A stretch of 64,000 bases of DNA from positions 12,203 to 76,202 of the forward strand of contig DASVXH010000017.1 of NCBI GenBank assembly GCA_036392795.1, read 5' to 3'. The DNA comes from JARIHD01 sp036392795. Its GTDB lineage: Bacteria > Patescibacteriota > Saccharimonadia > Saccharimonadales > UBA4665. Below, in pieces: positions 49,847 through 58,677 of the stretch. The stretch's first letter is position 1. Every line of letters starts with the position of its first letter. The translations under genes and the position numbers were made by a program. The notes beneath the pieces are model-generated. The model had not been told where the DNA came from. It did no database searches and was given only the letters and a program-made list of their open reading frames with translations.

Positions 49847-50836
49847 TCACAGAAATCCCAGAATTCCCTGCAGCAGAGCGTTTGCATCGTGCCGGATGAA
49901 CGATCGATGGTGCGCCAAGGGATCGGCGATGGCAGTTTTGGCGCGATCCGAGGCAATCAATGGTACGCCAACCGCCTTGTAGTGCTTGCCTACAAACTGT
50001 TTTTGGTTTGTTTTTACAAGCAACTCACCTTCTTTGGCATATTTTTCAAAAAGTTGTGCATCTGGGGTGGCCGTGTTGTATAGCACATAGTCGATAAACG
50101 GTGCACCGACAAATCGTTCGATTTCGGCGGCATGATCGGCCACCGAAAAACCACTGGTTTGCCCCGGTTTTTCGACCAGATTCGAGATATAAATCTTGGC
50201 GGCCCGCGAGGCCATTAGCGCCTCGGCAACACCTTCTACGATCAGCAACGGTCCTAGAGATGTATAGAGGTCTCCCGGCGCGATAACAATAGCCTGGGCC
50301 TCTTCAAGGGCCTGACGGGCGGCAGGATTCAGGCCGCCTTTTGGATGGAGATGCAGCGTGGGCAAACCCTTATCCTTTACAAAATGCATGATATCGATAC
50401 GGCCCTCGCCATGAACGGCAGTGCCATCCTGCCACGAAATGGCAAGGCGTACATTATCCAGCGTTATGGGTAGCACCTGTCCTTTTATCCGCAATATATC
50501 GCTCGCCATTCGCACCGCTTCACCAAAATTATTGGTCTTTTTTTGAACCGCACTCAGAAAAAGATTGCCAAACGAGTGGCCTTTAAGCGAACCTTCATCA
50601 AACCGATAATTAAAAAGCTCACGTAGTTCCTGTGGTGCTTCGCTGAGCGCAACCAGACACTGGCGTGCATCACCTGGCGGCAGCACACCTAATTCATCCC
50701 GCAAAACACCGGTCGACCCGCCATCATCGGCCATATTTACCAATGCTGTAATATCAGAAATGTGATCGCGGAGCGCCGAAAGTACCGTAAAACTTCCCGT
50801 TCCACCGCCAATTACAACCAGTTTGGTGGGTTTCAT
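49847..50836 (-). CDS. yvcK: YvcK/CofD-like protein (gluconeogenesis factor family)
   Basis: 329 residues from ATG 50836. Signature VVIGGGTGSFTVLSALRD, then NMADDGGSTGVLRDELGVLPPGDARQCLVALSE, HSFGNLFL, and VIAPGDLYTSLGPLLIVEGVAEAL. YvcK binds UDP-GlcNAc and is needed for cell-wall homeostasis on some carbon sources. The longer frame to 50890 starts without support; TATGCT lies 6 bp before 50836. Confidence 0.92.
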   Translation of the reverse strand: MKPTKLVVIGGGTGSFTVLSALRDHISDITALVNMADDGGSTGVLRDELGVLPPGDARQCLVALSEAPQELRELFNYRFDEGSLKGHSFGNLFLSAVQKKTNNFGEAVRMASDILRIKGQVLPITLDNVRLAISWQDGTAVHGEGRIDIMHFVKDKGLPTLHLHPKGGLNPAARQALEEAQAIVIAPGDLYTSLGPLLIVEGVAEALMASRAAKIYISNLVEKPGQTSGFSVADHAAEIERFVGAPFIDYVLYNTATPDAQLFEKYAKEGELLVKTNQKQFVGKHYKAVGVPLIASDRAKTAIADPLAHHRSFIRHDANALLQGILGFL

Positions 50837-50842
50837 GACTCC

Positions 50843-50848
50843 AGCATA
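50843..50848 (-). promoter_or_regulatory. -10 box of yvcK
   Basis: TATGCT on the minus strand, 6 bp before the ATG at 50836. Confidence 0.4.
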
Positions 50849-50911
50849 ACACCAATTGACGCCGGGACCGTGTTGTAATAGATTAAGCACAAGTTAACAA
50901 AGAGGAACGGT

Positions 50912-51424
50912 ATGAGGAAATTTATGAGGCCGCTGGCTGGGGTTGGCGTGGCAGGCACACTCATGTTTATTGGATTTGAAAATGGTTTTTTTGCGAACGA
51001 TGTCGATCATGAAAAGTTCGCAAACAACCTTACCACCCAGACCGACTCATATTTCAGTGGCAACGGTTTTGATACTACCAAATTTATCACGCCCGACCAC
51101 GACATAGTCAGCCCGCGGAGCGTCTCTAACGGCAGCGTCGATCATATCATAACTTCGGTCCAAGGGCGCGCTGGGTGGGAAGATGCTACTCCCCGTCAGA
51201 AAGAAATCGCCGCCTGCGGTACACTTGCAGTAACTCTGGCCTTTCATAATCAGCCACTGGGCGACAATATTAAAAATGCCTATAACGCACCAGCGACCCC
51301 AGAAAACCCACATAGTGACGAATTGGGCGCCAAAGCCTGCACCGATCGTCTGGCCCAGCTGGTGACTGACCAAATTATAAATAAGATTTACTATGTAGAA
51401 GTGGTTGCAAGGGATACGGACTAA
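50912..51424 (+). CDS. Hypothetical exported protein
   Basis: 170 residues. Signal-like N-terminus (MRKFMRPLAGVGVAGTLMFIG) with possible cleavage or retention as anchor. The remainder is soluble and polar with two Cys (IAACGTLAV, AKACTDRL) that could form a disulfide outside the cell. SD AGAGGAAC. No family recognised. Divergent from yvcK. Confidence 0.65.
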   Translation: MRKFMRPLAGVGVAGTLMFIGFENGFFANDVDHEKFANNLTTQTDSYFSGNGFDTTKFITPDHDIVSPRSVSNGSVDHIITSVQGRAGWEDATPRQKEIAACGTLAVTLAFHNQPLGDNIKNAYNAPATPENPHSDELGAKACTDRLAQLVTDQIINKIYYVEVVARDTD

Positions 51425-51444
51425 CGGACCAATCGGTTTTTTGC

Positions 51445-51450
51445 TATTAT
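51445..51450 (+). promoter_or_regulatory. -10 box of radC
   Basis: TATTAT, 7 bp before the ATG at 51458. Confidence 0.5.
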
Positions 51451-51457
51451 ATAAGTA

Positions 51458-52126
51458 ATGCCGCGAGCGAAGCGAATTCACCAGCTTCCTGCAGCCGACC
51501 GACCTCGGGAAAAATTACATAAAAAAGGCGCACGAGCGTTATCAGACTTCGAATTACTCGAAGTTATTATAGGCAAAGGCGCGCCGGGGACGGACGTAGG
51601 CACAATCGCCCGCCACGTCCAAAAACTTATGGCCAAGGGCGACGCCAATCTGCAGTTTGACTCGTTAAGTGAAATCAAAGGCATTAGCACCGCGACAGCC
51701 GGTAAAGTTTTAGCATCCCTGGAATTGGCGCGACGGTATCTTATAAAAGATGCTGAACCGCTCCTAGGCGTTGGCGATATTATTGCCCGTCTGGATGACA
51801 TTCGGACCAAACAGCAGGAATATGTGGTCTGTTTAAGTCTGGACGGCGGCCAGCGACTGATAGCGAAGCGCACCATAACCGTTGGTACGTTGGACGCCGC
51901 AATTGTACATCCCCGCGAATTATATGCCGATGCAATTGCCGATCGGGCAGCGAGCGTTATCATCGCACACAATCATCCGTCCGGTGATACTGCACCCAGC
52001 CACAAAGATATAGCACTTACCCAGCAACTGAGCGCTGCCGGACAGTTGATCGGCATCGGCCTACGTGATCACATTATTGTGACAAAATCATCGTACTTTA
52101 GTTTTCGGCAGCACCACTTACTGTAG
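51458..52126 (+). CDS. radC: RadC/YicR family JAB-domain protein
   Basis: 222 residues. An N-terminal HhH-type domain (GARALSDFELLEVIIGKGAPGTDVGTIARHVQKL) is followed by the MPN/JAB domain with the JAMM zinc motif HNHPSGDTAPSHKD. The family is linked to DNA uptake and recombination in some species, but the true activity is unsettled. Confidence 0.95.
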   Translation: MPRAKRIHQLPAADRPREKLHKKGARALSDFELLEVIIGKGAPGTDVGTIARHVQKLMAKGDANLQFDSLSEIKGISTATAGKVLASLELARRYLIKDAEPLLGVGDIIARLDDIRTKQQEYVVCLSLDGGQRLIAKRTITVGTLDAAIVHPRELYADAIADRAASVIIAHNHPSGDTAPSHKDIALTQQLSAAGQLIGIGLRDHIIVTKSSYFSFRQHHLL

Positions 52127-52129
52127 CCG

Positions 52130-52711
52130 CTAGTAGTCGACATGCTTAACAAGACCAGTGCGAAAGATCATGCCTGGCAAATACCATAACGGGTAGCCGT
52201 CCTGACCTTCTACAATTTCCCCGCGCTGCAAAAAAGTATTGTACGTCGGCCGGGGGAGTTGTTCGGGAGCCGGCATAGCAACCTTGGCAAAGGCCGTCGG
52301 CCTCTGGAATCTGTCTACAGGGGGTGCGTCTTCCTCGGACCGGAAAGATACAAACCCTTGGTAGCAGAATGGCATACCCTGGCGAACTTCTTTGATAGCC
52401 GTGGTGTTATCATGAGTAACAGCACCGTGCAGTATAACCCGCCAGAGTGTCCTTGCCGAATCTTCGCCGTCAATAATGAACCATTCAGCCTCCTGCGGTG
52501 GGAATCCTTCTTTATCCGATTCCGGGACGGGACTACGATAAAAATCACGACGACCTTCACCACAATGATCTAACTCTTCAAAAATTGTAAATCCTCCACC
52601 TGGCGGGATCTCATTGTAGCTACATAAGGGTTTAGCATCATATAGCAGACCTATCTGTGCTTTACGCGCGATATCATCCAAAAAGTCGGGATTGTGTTCA
52701 TAATTAGACAT
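52130..52711 (-). CDS. Hypothetical protein
   Basis: 193 residues, soluble, aromatic and acidic, several Pro-rich turns (NEIPPGGGFTIFEELDH, PVPESDKEGFPPQEAEWFIID). No recognised domain. It ends 4 bp from radC, convergent. Confidence 0.6.
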   Translation of the reverse strand: MSNYEHNPDFLDDIARKAQIGLLYDAKPLCSYNEIPPGGGFTIFEELDHCGEGRRDFYRSPVPESDKEGFPPQEAEWFIIDGEDSARTLWRVILHGAVTHDNTTAIKEVRQGMPFCYQGFVSFRSEEDAPPVDRFQRPTAFAKVAMPAPEQLPRPTYNTFLQRGEIVEGQDGYPLWYLPGMIFRTGLVKHVDY

Positions 52712-52847
52712 AACAAGTCTCTATTTTCCCTCCTGCTGCCTCAATAATCAAGGTGATTTTTGATTGTTTTTAGAACTTTGCAAGATTTCATTTTTTGCCG
52801 ATGGAAGGTATGGTATCATGCGCGCGTTTAACCCCCGGAGATACTAT

Positions 52848-53852
52848 ATGGCAAAATGCTATTTTGAATTACGCAAGCAATCGGCTCGCGGCACCGACAG
52901 CATAGCGGCGGATATGATGCGCCACCTGCATGCCCGCCAACATCTGGGGAAAGTTGTGATAATTTGTGACAATCCCGCCGCCATGCTGGCGGCCGCGCGC
53001 AAACAATGGCTTAAACTAACTCGCACCATTCAAAAGCATCGCGCCAGCACGCTCAATGCCGACAAGATTCTTAAATATACGCACACGATCACTAATATGC
53101 AGCATTTTTCTTTTACCATTAAAACCCCGCTGGAGCGGCCCGAAGCGGACGTCTATTTTTTGACAAAAGATAATTGTATGGTCGTACCCGTACACTGCTA
53201 TAGTCTTTATTTTGCCGCAGCCATTCCAGATGCGACTGCCCACGAAATGATTGAGCAGCTACCGGTCGAAGCCTTGATGATCGACTACCACCGTACCATG
53301 GAATGGGCCAAGCTGGGTTTGCAGTCCAAGGTCGCCCTAGAGGCGCAGGTGGACAGTGAATGGAAGCAGGTGCAGCATTTTCTAAAGAGCAACAATATTC
53401 ACATCGCACAATTAATAAACGACGGAGTACATGACATCGAAGCCATGGATGACGCGCTGGACACCATGCTGGGCATGTCGCACCGCGCACTTCGTATCGC
53501 CAATGAGTTTCAACGTGCGCTGGAACTCGCTAGACCCTTGCGCATCAATCGCAGCATGCGCCAGCAGTACGATTCGTTTGTGCTACTTGCCTACCGCGTA
53601 CAAGCGTTGAGTCCCGGCGCCATGACACAGCATTTTCTGGAAAGTTACAACGAAGACGACACATTCTTTTTGTACGATCTGGGCAAGCAGCGGTTTATTG
53701 GCACCGGCGAGCCACTCAGTCATGCCCTGGAGCGACACATTATGTCTGGGCGGCGCCATTTAGCGCGTGCATTGCACGAAGCCGCTTCGGCGAATCGCAC
53801 ACTAAACCGGACTGTCTTTGAGCCCCAAAAAATACCCAATAATCGTCGATAA
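52848..53852 (+). CDS. Hypothetical helical protein
   Basis: 334 residues from the ATG at 52848, which has a CGGAG SD; an upstream ATG at 52818 and the frame start at 52764 are less supported. Begins MAKCYFELRKQSARGTDSIAADMMRHLHARQH. Long helices, no membrane segment. LGKVVIICDNPAAMLAAARKQWLKLTR looks like a strand then helix. Function unknown. The last 51 bp overlap the convergent CarS-like gene. Confidence 0.65.
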   Translation: MAKCYFELRKQSARGTDSIAADMMRHLHARQHLGKVVIICDNPAAMLAAARKQWLKLTRTIQKHRASTLNADKILKYTHTITNMQHFSFTIKTPLERPEADVYFLTKDNCMVVPVHCYSLYFAAAIPDATAHEMIEQLPVEALMIDYHRTMEWAKLGLQSKVALEAQVDSEWKQVQHFLKSNNIHIAQLINDGVHDIEAMDDALDTMLGMSHRALRIANEFQRALELARPLRINRSMRQQYDSFVLLAYRVQALSPGAMTQHFLESYNEDDTFFLYDLGKQRFIGTGEPLSHALERHIMSGRRHLARALHEAASANRTLNRTVFEPQKIPNNRR

Positions 53853-54359
53853 AACATGCACGCCCAACCACAGCACCAGCATCCACAGGTAGTGCCAAAC
53901 ACTTAACGACACGAACGGCATAGTGGCGATCGCTCCCCCAATAATGAAGTCGGTCTGATCAAACGGAAACCAACCCTTTCCTGGCGCGATGCCGCGCTGA
54001 CGTTTAAAGAAACTCTCAATGGCATCGCCCCCCAAGGCGCCAATAGCGAACAGTGGTCCCATTAACAGCGTGGGCAATGTCGGATAGTCCACTACATCTG
54101 CAAAGGATCGTACCCAGGCGAATTCAACAAAGAGATATTGCTGCAACCATAACACCAACGTACCGGCAATAATACCACTAACCATGCCCCGCCAAGTCTT
54201 GTGCGATCCAAAAATACGGTGACCATTATAGGTTCTGCCAAAATCGATAGGCGCATCGTATTTGCTCAGAAAAGGAATCTTGGCAGCGAAAATTGGCACC
54301 ATATTGGCTGCGCCTGCCGGCAAAAAAAACCAGAGGGCAAATAAAATATCGTTAATCAC
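53802..54359 (-). CDS. CDP-archaeol synthase-like (DUF46) membrane enzyme
   Basis: 185 residues with four or five membrane segments, GTG start behind an AAAGGAG SD. Signatures of the CarS/DUF46 family are visible: GAANMVPIFAAKIPFLSKYDAPIDFG, GSHKTWRGMVSGIIAG, GDAIESFFKRQRGIAPGKGWFPFDQTDFIIGG. The Asp-rich cytidylyltransferase-like core (FKRxxGIxxGxxxxxxDQxD) is intact. In bacteria the natural lipid would be a CDP-activated polar lipid; phosphatidate cytidylyltransferase activity is inferred. A 6-bp gap separates it from the PHP gene. Confidence 0.85.
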   Translation of the reverse strand: MINDILFALWFFLPAGAANMVPIFAAKIPFLSKYDAPIDFGRTYNGHRIFGSHKTWRGMVSGIIAGTLVLWLQQYLFVEFAWVRSFADVVDYPTLPTLLMGPLFAIGALGGDAIESFFKRQRGIAPGKGWFPFDQTDFIIGGAIATMPFVSLSVWHYLWMLVLWLGVHVLSTIIGYFLGLKDSPV

Positions 54360-54365
54360 TCGCTT

Positions 54366-55013
54366 TTAGCTCCTTTTTTTGCGAATTCGGTTAAGTTTGG
54401 GGTATAAGAGACCACCATATCCAACCGTTCCTTTTACTAGCGTCGCGTCGCGCAGCAGCATTACTAGCGTGTCGCGCACGGGTACGTCCTTCAGTATACT
54501 GCATGTTCGGCCCCAGCCGTGAAATCCGTGAGCGTCGCTGCTGGCGGCAGTGACAATCTTATGTTTAGCAGCCCAGGCGACGGCCTGTGGCCCAAAATTT
54601 TGAAAAATTGCCCGGCCATTATGAACCTCGATAATATCAACCGTATCGGCGATGGTTTCTAGCACATCCAGTGCAATCCCTTTACGCACCGTCTCGAATG
54701 GGTGCGGGATATACACCAAACCGCCCTGCTCTTTTATGAGACGCACGGTTTCGGCTGCCGTGAGACCAGCAGGAATTACGTGCTGCAAATAGAGTCCGAT
54801 TATTTCACCTTGACTGGTGGTAATTTCTTCGCCAATAATAATGCGATCAGCGCCAAGCCGCCCCTGAAAATACTGCGCTGTCTGAATAGAATCGTGATCC
54901 GTAATCGCCACTCCGTTCAAACGGCCGCCATCAAACATTCGCTCCAGCTGCTGGATAGTCAGTGAGCCATCAGGGGATCCCGATGAATGAGTATGCAAAT
55001 CCAACCTATACAT
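54366..55013 (-). CDS. PHP-domain metal-dependent phosphoesterase
   Basis: 215 residues. DLHTHSSGSPDG gives the first His pair, AITDHDSIQTA the second, then GEEITTSQGEIIGL, VYIPHPFET, IEVHNGR and SSDAHGF, all consistent with PHP metal ligands. Substrate unknown; related proteins hydrolyse nucleotide or sugar phosphates. ATG 55013 is preferred to a TTG two codons earlier. Probably cotranscribed with the CarS-like gene. Confidence 0.9.
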   Translation of the reverse strand: MYRLDLHTHSSGSPDGSLTIQQLERMFDGGRLNGVAITDHDSIQTAQYFQGRLGADRIIIGEEITTSQGEIIGLYLQHVIPAGLTAAETVRLIKEQGGLVYIPHPFETVRKGIALDVLETIADTVDIIEVHNGRAIFQNFGPQAVAWAAKHKIVTAASSDAHGFHGWGRTCSILKDVPVRDTLVMLLRDATLVKGTVGYGGLLYPKLNRIRKKRS

Positions 55014-55051
55014 TACCAAGCCGCACCACAGTCATTAACCGTAATTATACC

Positions 55052-55420
55052 TTACTTATGCTCTTGCCACCAGTCGGCCACATCTTGAGCAATGTCGGGA
55101 GAACACGTAAGACGCACTTTGTCGTAGGTCAGCACACCGGCTTTGAGCGTAATGACCAGAACACCAGGTTGAGTCGCTTTTAGATACCAAAACTCCCGCG
55201 TATCACCATGACCGTAGCTACCAGCATAGAAACGCCATGGCACGGCCGTACCTGGAATACGCAAAAATCCACGATTATCCCGCATAGTTGGGACCGAAGC
55301 CTGATAGTCCAGTTCCGCAATTGCATGGTGCGGAATCTGCAAACGGCGCTTGAGGGCCCACAATTGCTCCAGCCCTTCCAAGGTAATTGTCAGCTGCATG
55401 GGTTCGAGCGTAAATCGCAT
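55052..55420 (-). CDS. Hypothetical PH-like small protein
   Basis: 122 residues, beta-rich with one long terminal helix (PDIAQDVADWWQEHK). The pattern of seven strands plus a C-terminal helix suggests a bacterial PH-like fold, but no specific family was recognised. No membrane segment. TAGGAT lies 6 bp before the ATG. Confidence 0.6.
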   Translation of the reverse strand: MRFTLEPMQLTITLEGLEQLWALKRRLQIPHHAIAELDYQASVPTMRDNRGFLRIPGTAVPWRFYAGSYGHGDTREFWYLKATQPGVLVITLKAGVLTYDKVRLTCSPDIAQDVADWWQEHK

Positions 55421-55426
55421 ACCTCT

Positions 55427-55432
55427 ATCCTA
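55427..55432 (-). promoter_or_regulatory. -10 box of PH-like gene
   Basis: TAGGAT on the minus strand, 6 bp before the ATG at 55420. Confidence 0.35.
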
Positions 55433-55471
55433 CGCCCCTTGTCGCAGGCATGTATGTGAGCTTACTCACGA

Positions 55472-57034
55472 TCATTTTTTATCCAAATAGCTCTGCATCA
55501 GGGCCAACAGATCATCACCATATGTTTCAAGCTTTTTGGCCCCCATTCCAGGAACAGCCAATAATTCTTGCCGGGTGATTGGTTTACGAATGGCGATTTG
55601 TTCTAGAGTGGCGTTGTTGGCCACGATATAAGCGGGCTTATTAACCTTCATCGCTTCTTTGATACGCCATTCTTTCAATAAATCGAGCAAAGGCTGGTCA
55701 ACCGTTTCCACGATGGTCGGTGCTGGCTTATCGTTTTCGCCCTGAGCTTCTTTTGCCAGCCATTCCTCAATAAGCCTAGCTTGATCCTTTAGCGCCTGCG
55801 AACTTTTGGCACGCAATTCGGCGTCAATTTCACGCGCCAACGGACTAACCCTTAGCGCCATGTTGTTCATGCCGTCTAGCACCAGATGATGCAGGCCACG
55901 CACACGAGACAGTGCCACATATCCCATGCCTTCTACAAATGCATTGCTTAGGTCGATGCGGGCAGCATCCAGCGTCATACCCTGGCTTTTGTGCACCGTT
56001 ATAGCCCAGGCTAGACGCAGTGGCAGCTGCACCAGACTGGCGCGCTTTTTATCACCATCCATTAATTCCCATGTATCGGGTCGAATGGTCACCTCGCGGC
56101 CATTGGTCAACTCGATGACAGGATGATCGGTATGCGGCTCAAACCCCACAACCGTACCAAGGCTACCATTGACGTATTTGCGATCCTGAGAATTTTTAAT
56201 GCACATTACTTGCGCGCCTAGCTTAAGTCGCAGCACCACAGGCGCAAGACAGGACCGCTGCAACTGCTCTACATACTGCTTGCCGCCATGCGTTTCCATT
56301 TCGTATTCATGCACTTCGCCGTCTAGCCGATCTAGTTGCCGATGGTTCACATCGTCGACGTCAACATTTACCGTCAGCAGGCGCGTCTGTGGCACAAATG
56401 GATCACTCACCGCCCCGGCCCTACTCTGTAATGCTGTTAACTGACTGCGCGTTAATACGCCAGCACGAATACCATTCAGAATCGTAGTATATAATTCATC
56501 ATCCTTTTGACGAAATTGCGTTTCCAAATAGCAAACAGTGAACACATTTTGTCGCCAAACAAACGAACTTGTGACAAAACTACCCTGCCGACTGCCTTGA
56601 CGATTGACTGGCGGCAACTGGAAAAAATCGCCACACAGGATAACTTGTAAGCCGCCGAACGGTTCGTTATTTTGCCGTACAAATCGCAAAACCTCATCCA
56701 CCATATCCAACCGAAAATCGTGCAGCATGCTTATCTCGTCAATAATCAGCGCATCGGCCTTATTAATAAGATCCTGACGGCTTTTAGCCATTTTGCCAGC
56801 GTGTCGCTTGTCAAAAATATCCATCACACCGATACCCGACCAGGCATGAATAGTCGTACCGCCCAAATGGGTGGCCGCTAGCCCAGTCGTTGCGGTTACC
56901 GCCACATGCTGACCGCGTTTTTTGGCCCGGCGGATAAACTGATTCAGTACATAGGTTTTGCCCGCACCGGCAGCACCGGTTAGCAGTACCGATTTACCGG
57001 ACTCCAAAATAGCCAAAGCCTGCTCCTGCGTCAT
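55472..57034 (-). CDS. PIF1-family helicase with C-terminal HRDC domain
   Basis: 520 residues from ATG 57034. Walker A GAAGAGKT at about 20-27, then AVTATTGLAATHLGGTTIHAWSGIG, Walker B ALIIDEISMLHDF, GGLQVILCGDFFQLPPV, and the 2B region AWAITVHKSQGMTLDAARIDLS with YVALSRVRGLHHL, all typical of PIF1 5'-3' DNA helicases. The last ~75 residues form an HRDC domain (ITRQELLAVPGMGAKKLETYGDDLLALMQ) as in RecQ. Upstream codons to 57157 overlap the divergent gene and lack support. Confidence 0.93.
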   Translation of the reverse strand: MTQEQALAILESGKSVLLTGAAGAGKTYVLNQFIRRAKKRGQHVAVTATTGLAATHLGGTTIHAWSGIGVMDIFDKRHAGKMAKSRQDLINKADALIIDEISMLHDFRLDMVDEVLRFVRQNNEPFGGLQVILCGDFFQLPPVNRQGSRQGSFVTSSFVWRQNVFTVCYLETQFRQKDDELYTTILNGIRAGVLTRSQLTALQSRAGAVSDPFVPQTRLLTVNVDVDDVNHRQLDRLDGEVHEYEMETHGGKQYVEQLQRSCLAPVVLRLKLGAQVMCIKNSQDRKYVNGSLGTVVGFEPHTDHPVIELTNGREVTIRPDTWELMDGDKKRASLVQLPLRLAWAITVHKSQGMTLDAARIDLSNAFVEGMGYVALSRVRGLHHLVLDGMNNMALRVSPLAREIDAELRAKSSQALKDQARLIEEWLAKEAQGENDKPAPTIVETVDQPLLDLLKEWRIKEAMKVNKPAYIVANNATLEQIAIRKPITRQELLAVPGMGAKKLETYGDDLLALMQSYLDKK

Positions 57035-57142
57035 TCCCTCACTCTTTTCTTGGCGGTTAACGTCCGGTCTATTGTAGCAGCTGCCCACCCCATCTGACCA
57101 CCTTATAGAGAATATTATTACAGCATGCATAATCCCCCAAGG

Positions 57143-57148
57143 TATACT
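57143..57148 (+). promoter_or_regulatory. -10 box of LigT-like gene
   Basis: TATACT, 7 bp before the ATG at 57156. Confidence 0.55.
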
Positions 57149-57155
57149 GAAAGCC

Positions 57156-57683
57156 ATGGAGCACCGTTATTACATAGGCTTTCGTCTGCCCGACGCTATA
57201 AGCAAAGATCTTCAAGCCGTTCAACAAGAGTTTTTTGACTCGCAGTACATGCGGGAACCACTGGAACCGCACATCACCTTGCTGCCGCCGCCAGCCGTAG
57301 AGCGGATCGTACCAGAAGAGTTGGTGCGCCAGGTTCGCGCCACAAGTATGCCGTTTTGGCCGCTTTCGCTAACCCTGGCACAGGTCGTCGACTTTAAAAA
57401 TCGCGCCATTGCTATTCAAGTGGACGGCCAGCCCATTTATGATCTGCAAAAACGCCTTATTGCTTTGTTACCACCCGAAACCGAAGTCTCGTACTATCCA
57501 AATCCGCAGTTTTCGCCGCACGTAACTTTGGCTCAGGCTCAGTATAGGAAACAGATTCCCGCCCAGCGTGTTCACGACTACGAAGAGCGATTACAGTCTG
57601 TGCTGCCCAAAACTTTCGACGTCGACGAACTGACCATCTTTAAATGGATCGCGCCAAGGCGTTACAGCGCTCATTCAATTTAG
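57156..57683 (+). CDS. 2H phosphoesterase (LigT/2'-5' RNA ligase-like)
   Basis: 175 residues. Two HxT motifs, H39-I-T41 (PHITLLP) and H122-V-T124 (SPHVTLAQ), define the 2H superfamily, whose members hydrolyse cyclic phosphates or ligate RNA ends. Length is normal for bacterial LigT (about 176 in E. coli). It has its own divergent promoter next to the PIF1 helicase. The stop overlaps the convergent gene by 4 bp. Confidence 0.85.
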   Translation: MEHRYYIGFRLPDAISKDLQAVQQEFFDSQYMREPLEPHITLLPPPAVERIVPEELVRQVRATSMPFWPLSLTLAQVVDFKNRAIAIQVDGQPIYDLQKRLIALLPPETEVSYYPNPQFSPHVTLAQAQYRKQIPAQRVHDYEERLQSVLPKTFDVDELTIFKWIAPRRYSAHSI

Positions 57684-58633
57684 TCGACAATTAGCGAAAT
57701 TATGTAAGCAATCAAAACTACGACACTTATTACGCCCGGCCAAAAACTACGTTTTAGCTGCATACCTGCAGGCGCCACAGTATCCAATCCCTTGGCAACC
57801 CGCCAGTCCCGATAACGCTCCGTGTTTTCACTTATTTCACCGCCGAGCGTATCAATTAGCGTAAATATATCATTGATTTGCTTTTCGGATGGCTTAATCC
57901 TTGAACCCGAATAAAGATAGAGTTCATGATCAATCACCTCTATGTCGTATTTGTCGTCCAGATTAATCAAAACTTGCATCAATTCCGGCGTTAGAAAATA
58001 TAACACATCACGCTCGTAGTCTTTTGGGCAGTACACCGTAAAATATTTACCAAAATCACCTTCCAGTTCAAAGCGCTGCGATCGGTCAAATTCACGGCCA
58101 AGCTGAAGGTGATTCTGGCGGCCATCCAGTATAACGTGCGGCACGGCACGCGGCAGCGTAACATTAATCACCGCCGTGGGTATAGTCTGTTCATATTTAC
58201 CTGATCGAATGGTGTAATAATGCGTCCCAAACCAAAACTCCCTGCCGCGATACTGGCCAGAAACGACACGCTCGCTATGCCTGTCCCGGCCAAGCTGGAA
58301 AATAATTCCCTTTTCCTCCGGCGTGAACGACGAGCGATACTCCATGCCATTAATATCCGCGAACCGCTTAAAGAGGATCGCCCCGTGCAGTGTAAAGATG
58401 TACAGCCAAAAACCAATCGACAGCATCACCAGCCCGGTCAAAAAAGTAAGTATGCCGACGGCCGGCGCTTCCCCGCTACCCATAAAAGGAAGCGATATAA
58501 TGACCGCCAAAATACAGGTTATAAATCCGTATATCATTAAGCCATTCAGATGCTCCTGGGAGTCATAATTTACGTAGTCCTTGATACCCACTCGTCCGCC
58601 AAGCGGTGAGTAATTTAGCTGCTTGTTGTCCAT
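57680..58633 (-). CDS. Membrane protein with cytosolic DUF3137-like region
   Basis: 317 residues. Two membrane segments near the N-terminus (about 38-58 and 64-88), a large soluble middle (about 95-290), and one C-terminal membrane segment. The soluble part (FADINGMEYRSSF, GREFWFGTHYYT, FELEGDFGKYFTVYCP) resembles the DUF3137-type arrangement of predicted membrane proteins. Function unknown. TACACT lies 6 bp before ATG 58633, favouring it over a Met five codons upstream. Confidence 0.7.
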   Translation of the reverse strand: MDNKQLNYSPLGGRVGIKDYVNYDSQEHLNGLMIYGFITCILAVIISLPFMGSGEAPAVGILTFLTGLVMLSIGFWLYIFTLHGAILFKRFADINGMEYRSSFTPEEKGIIFQLGRDRHSERVVSGQYRGREFWFGTHYYTIRSGKYEQTIPTAVINVTLPRAVPHVILDGRQNHLQLGREFDRSQRFELEGDFGKYFTVYCPKDYERDVLYFLTPELMQVLINLDDKYDIEVIDHELYLYSGSRIKPSEKQINDIFTLIDTLGGEISENTERYRDWRVAKGLDTVAPAGMQLKRSFWPGVISVVVLIAYIISLIVD

Positions 58634-58639
58634 GCTTAT

Positions 58640-58645
58640 AGTGTA
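58640..58645 (-). promoter_or_regulatory. -10 box of DUF3137-like gene
   Basis: TACACT on the minus strand, 6 bp before the ATG at 58633. Confidence 0.45.
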
Positions 58646-58664
58646 CACGGTCCAAAGAATATAG

Positions 58665-58670
58665 TATGGT
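58665..58670 (+). promoter_or_regulatory. -10 box of 58678 gene
   Basis: TATGGT, 7 bp before the ATG at 58678; an overlapping TATAGT lies at 58660-58665. Confidence 0.45.
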
Positions 58671-58677
58671 TTAAATC

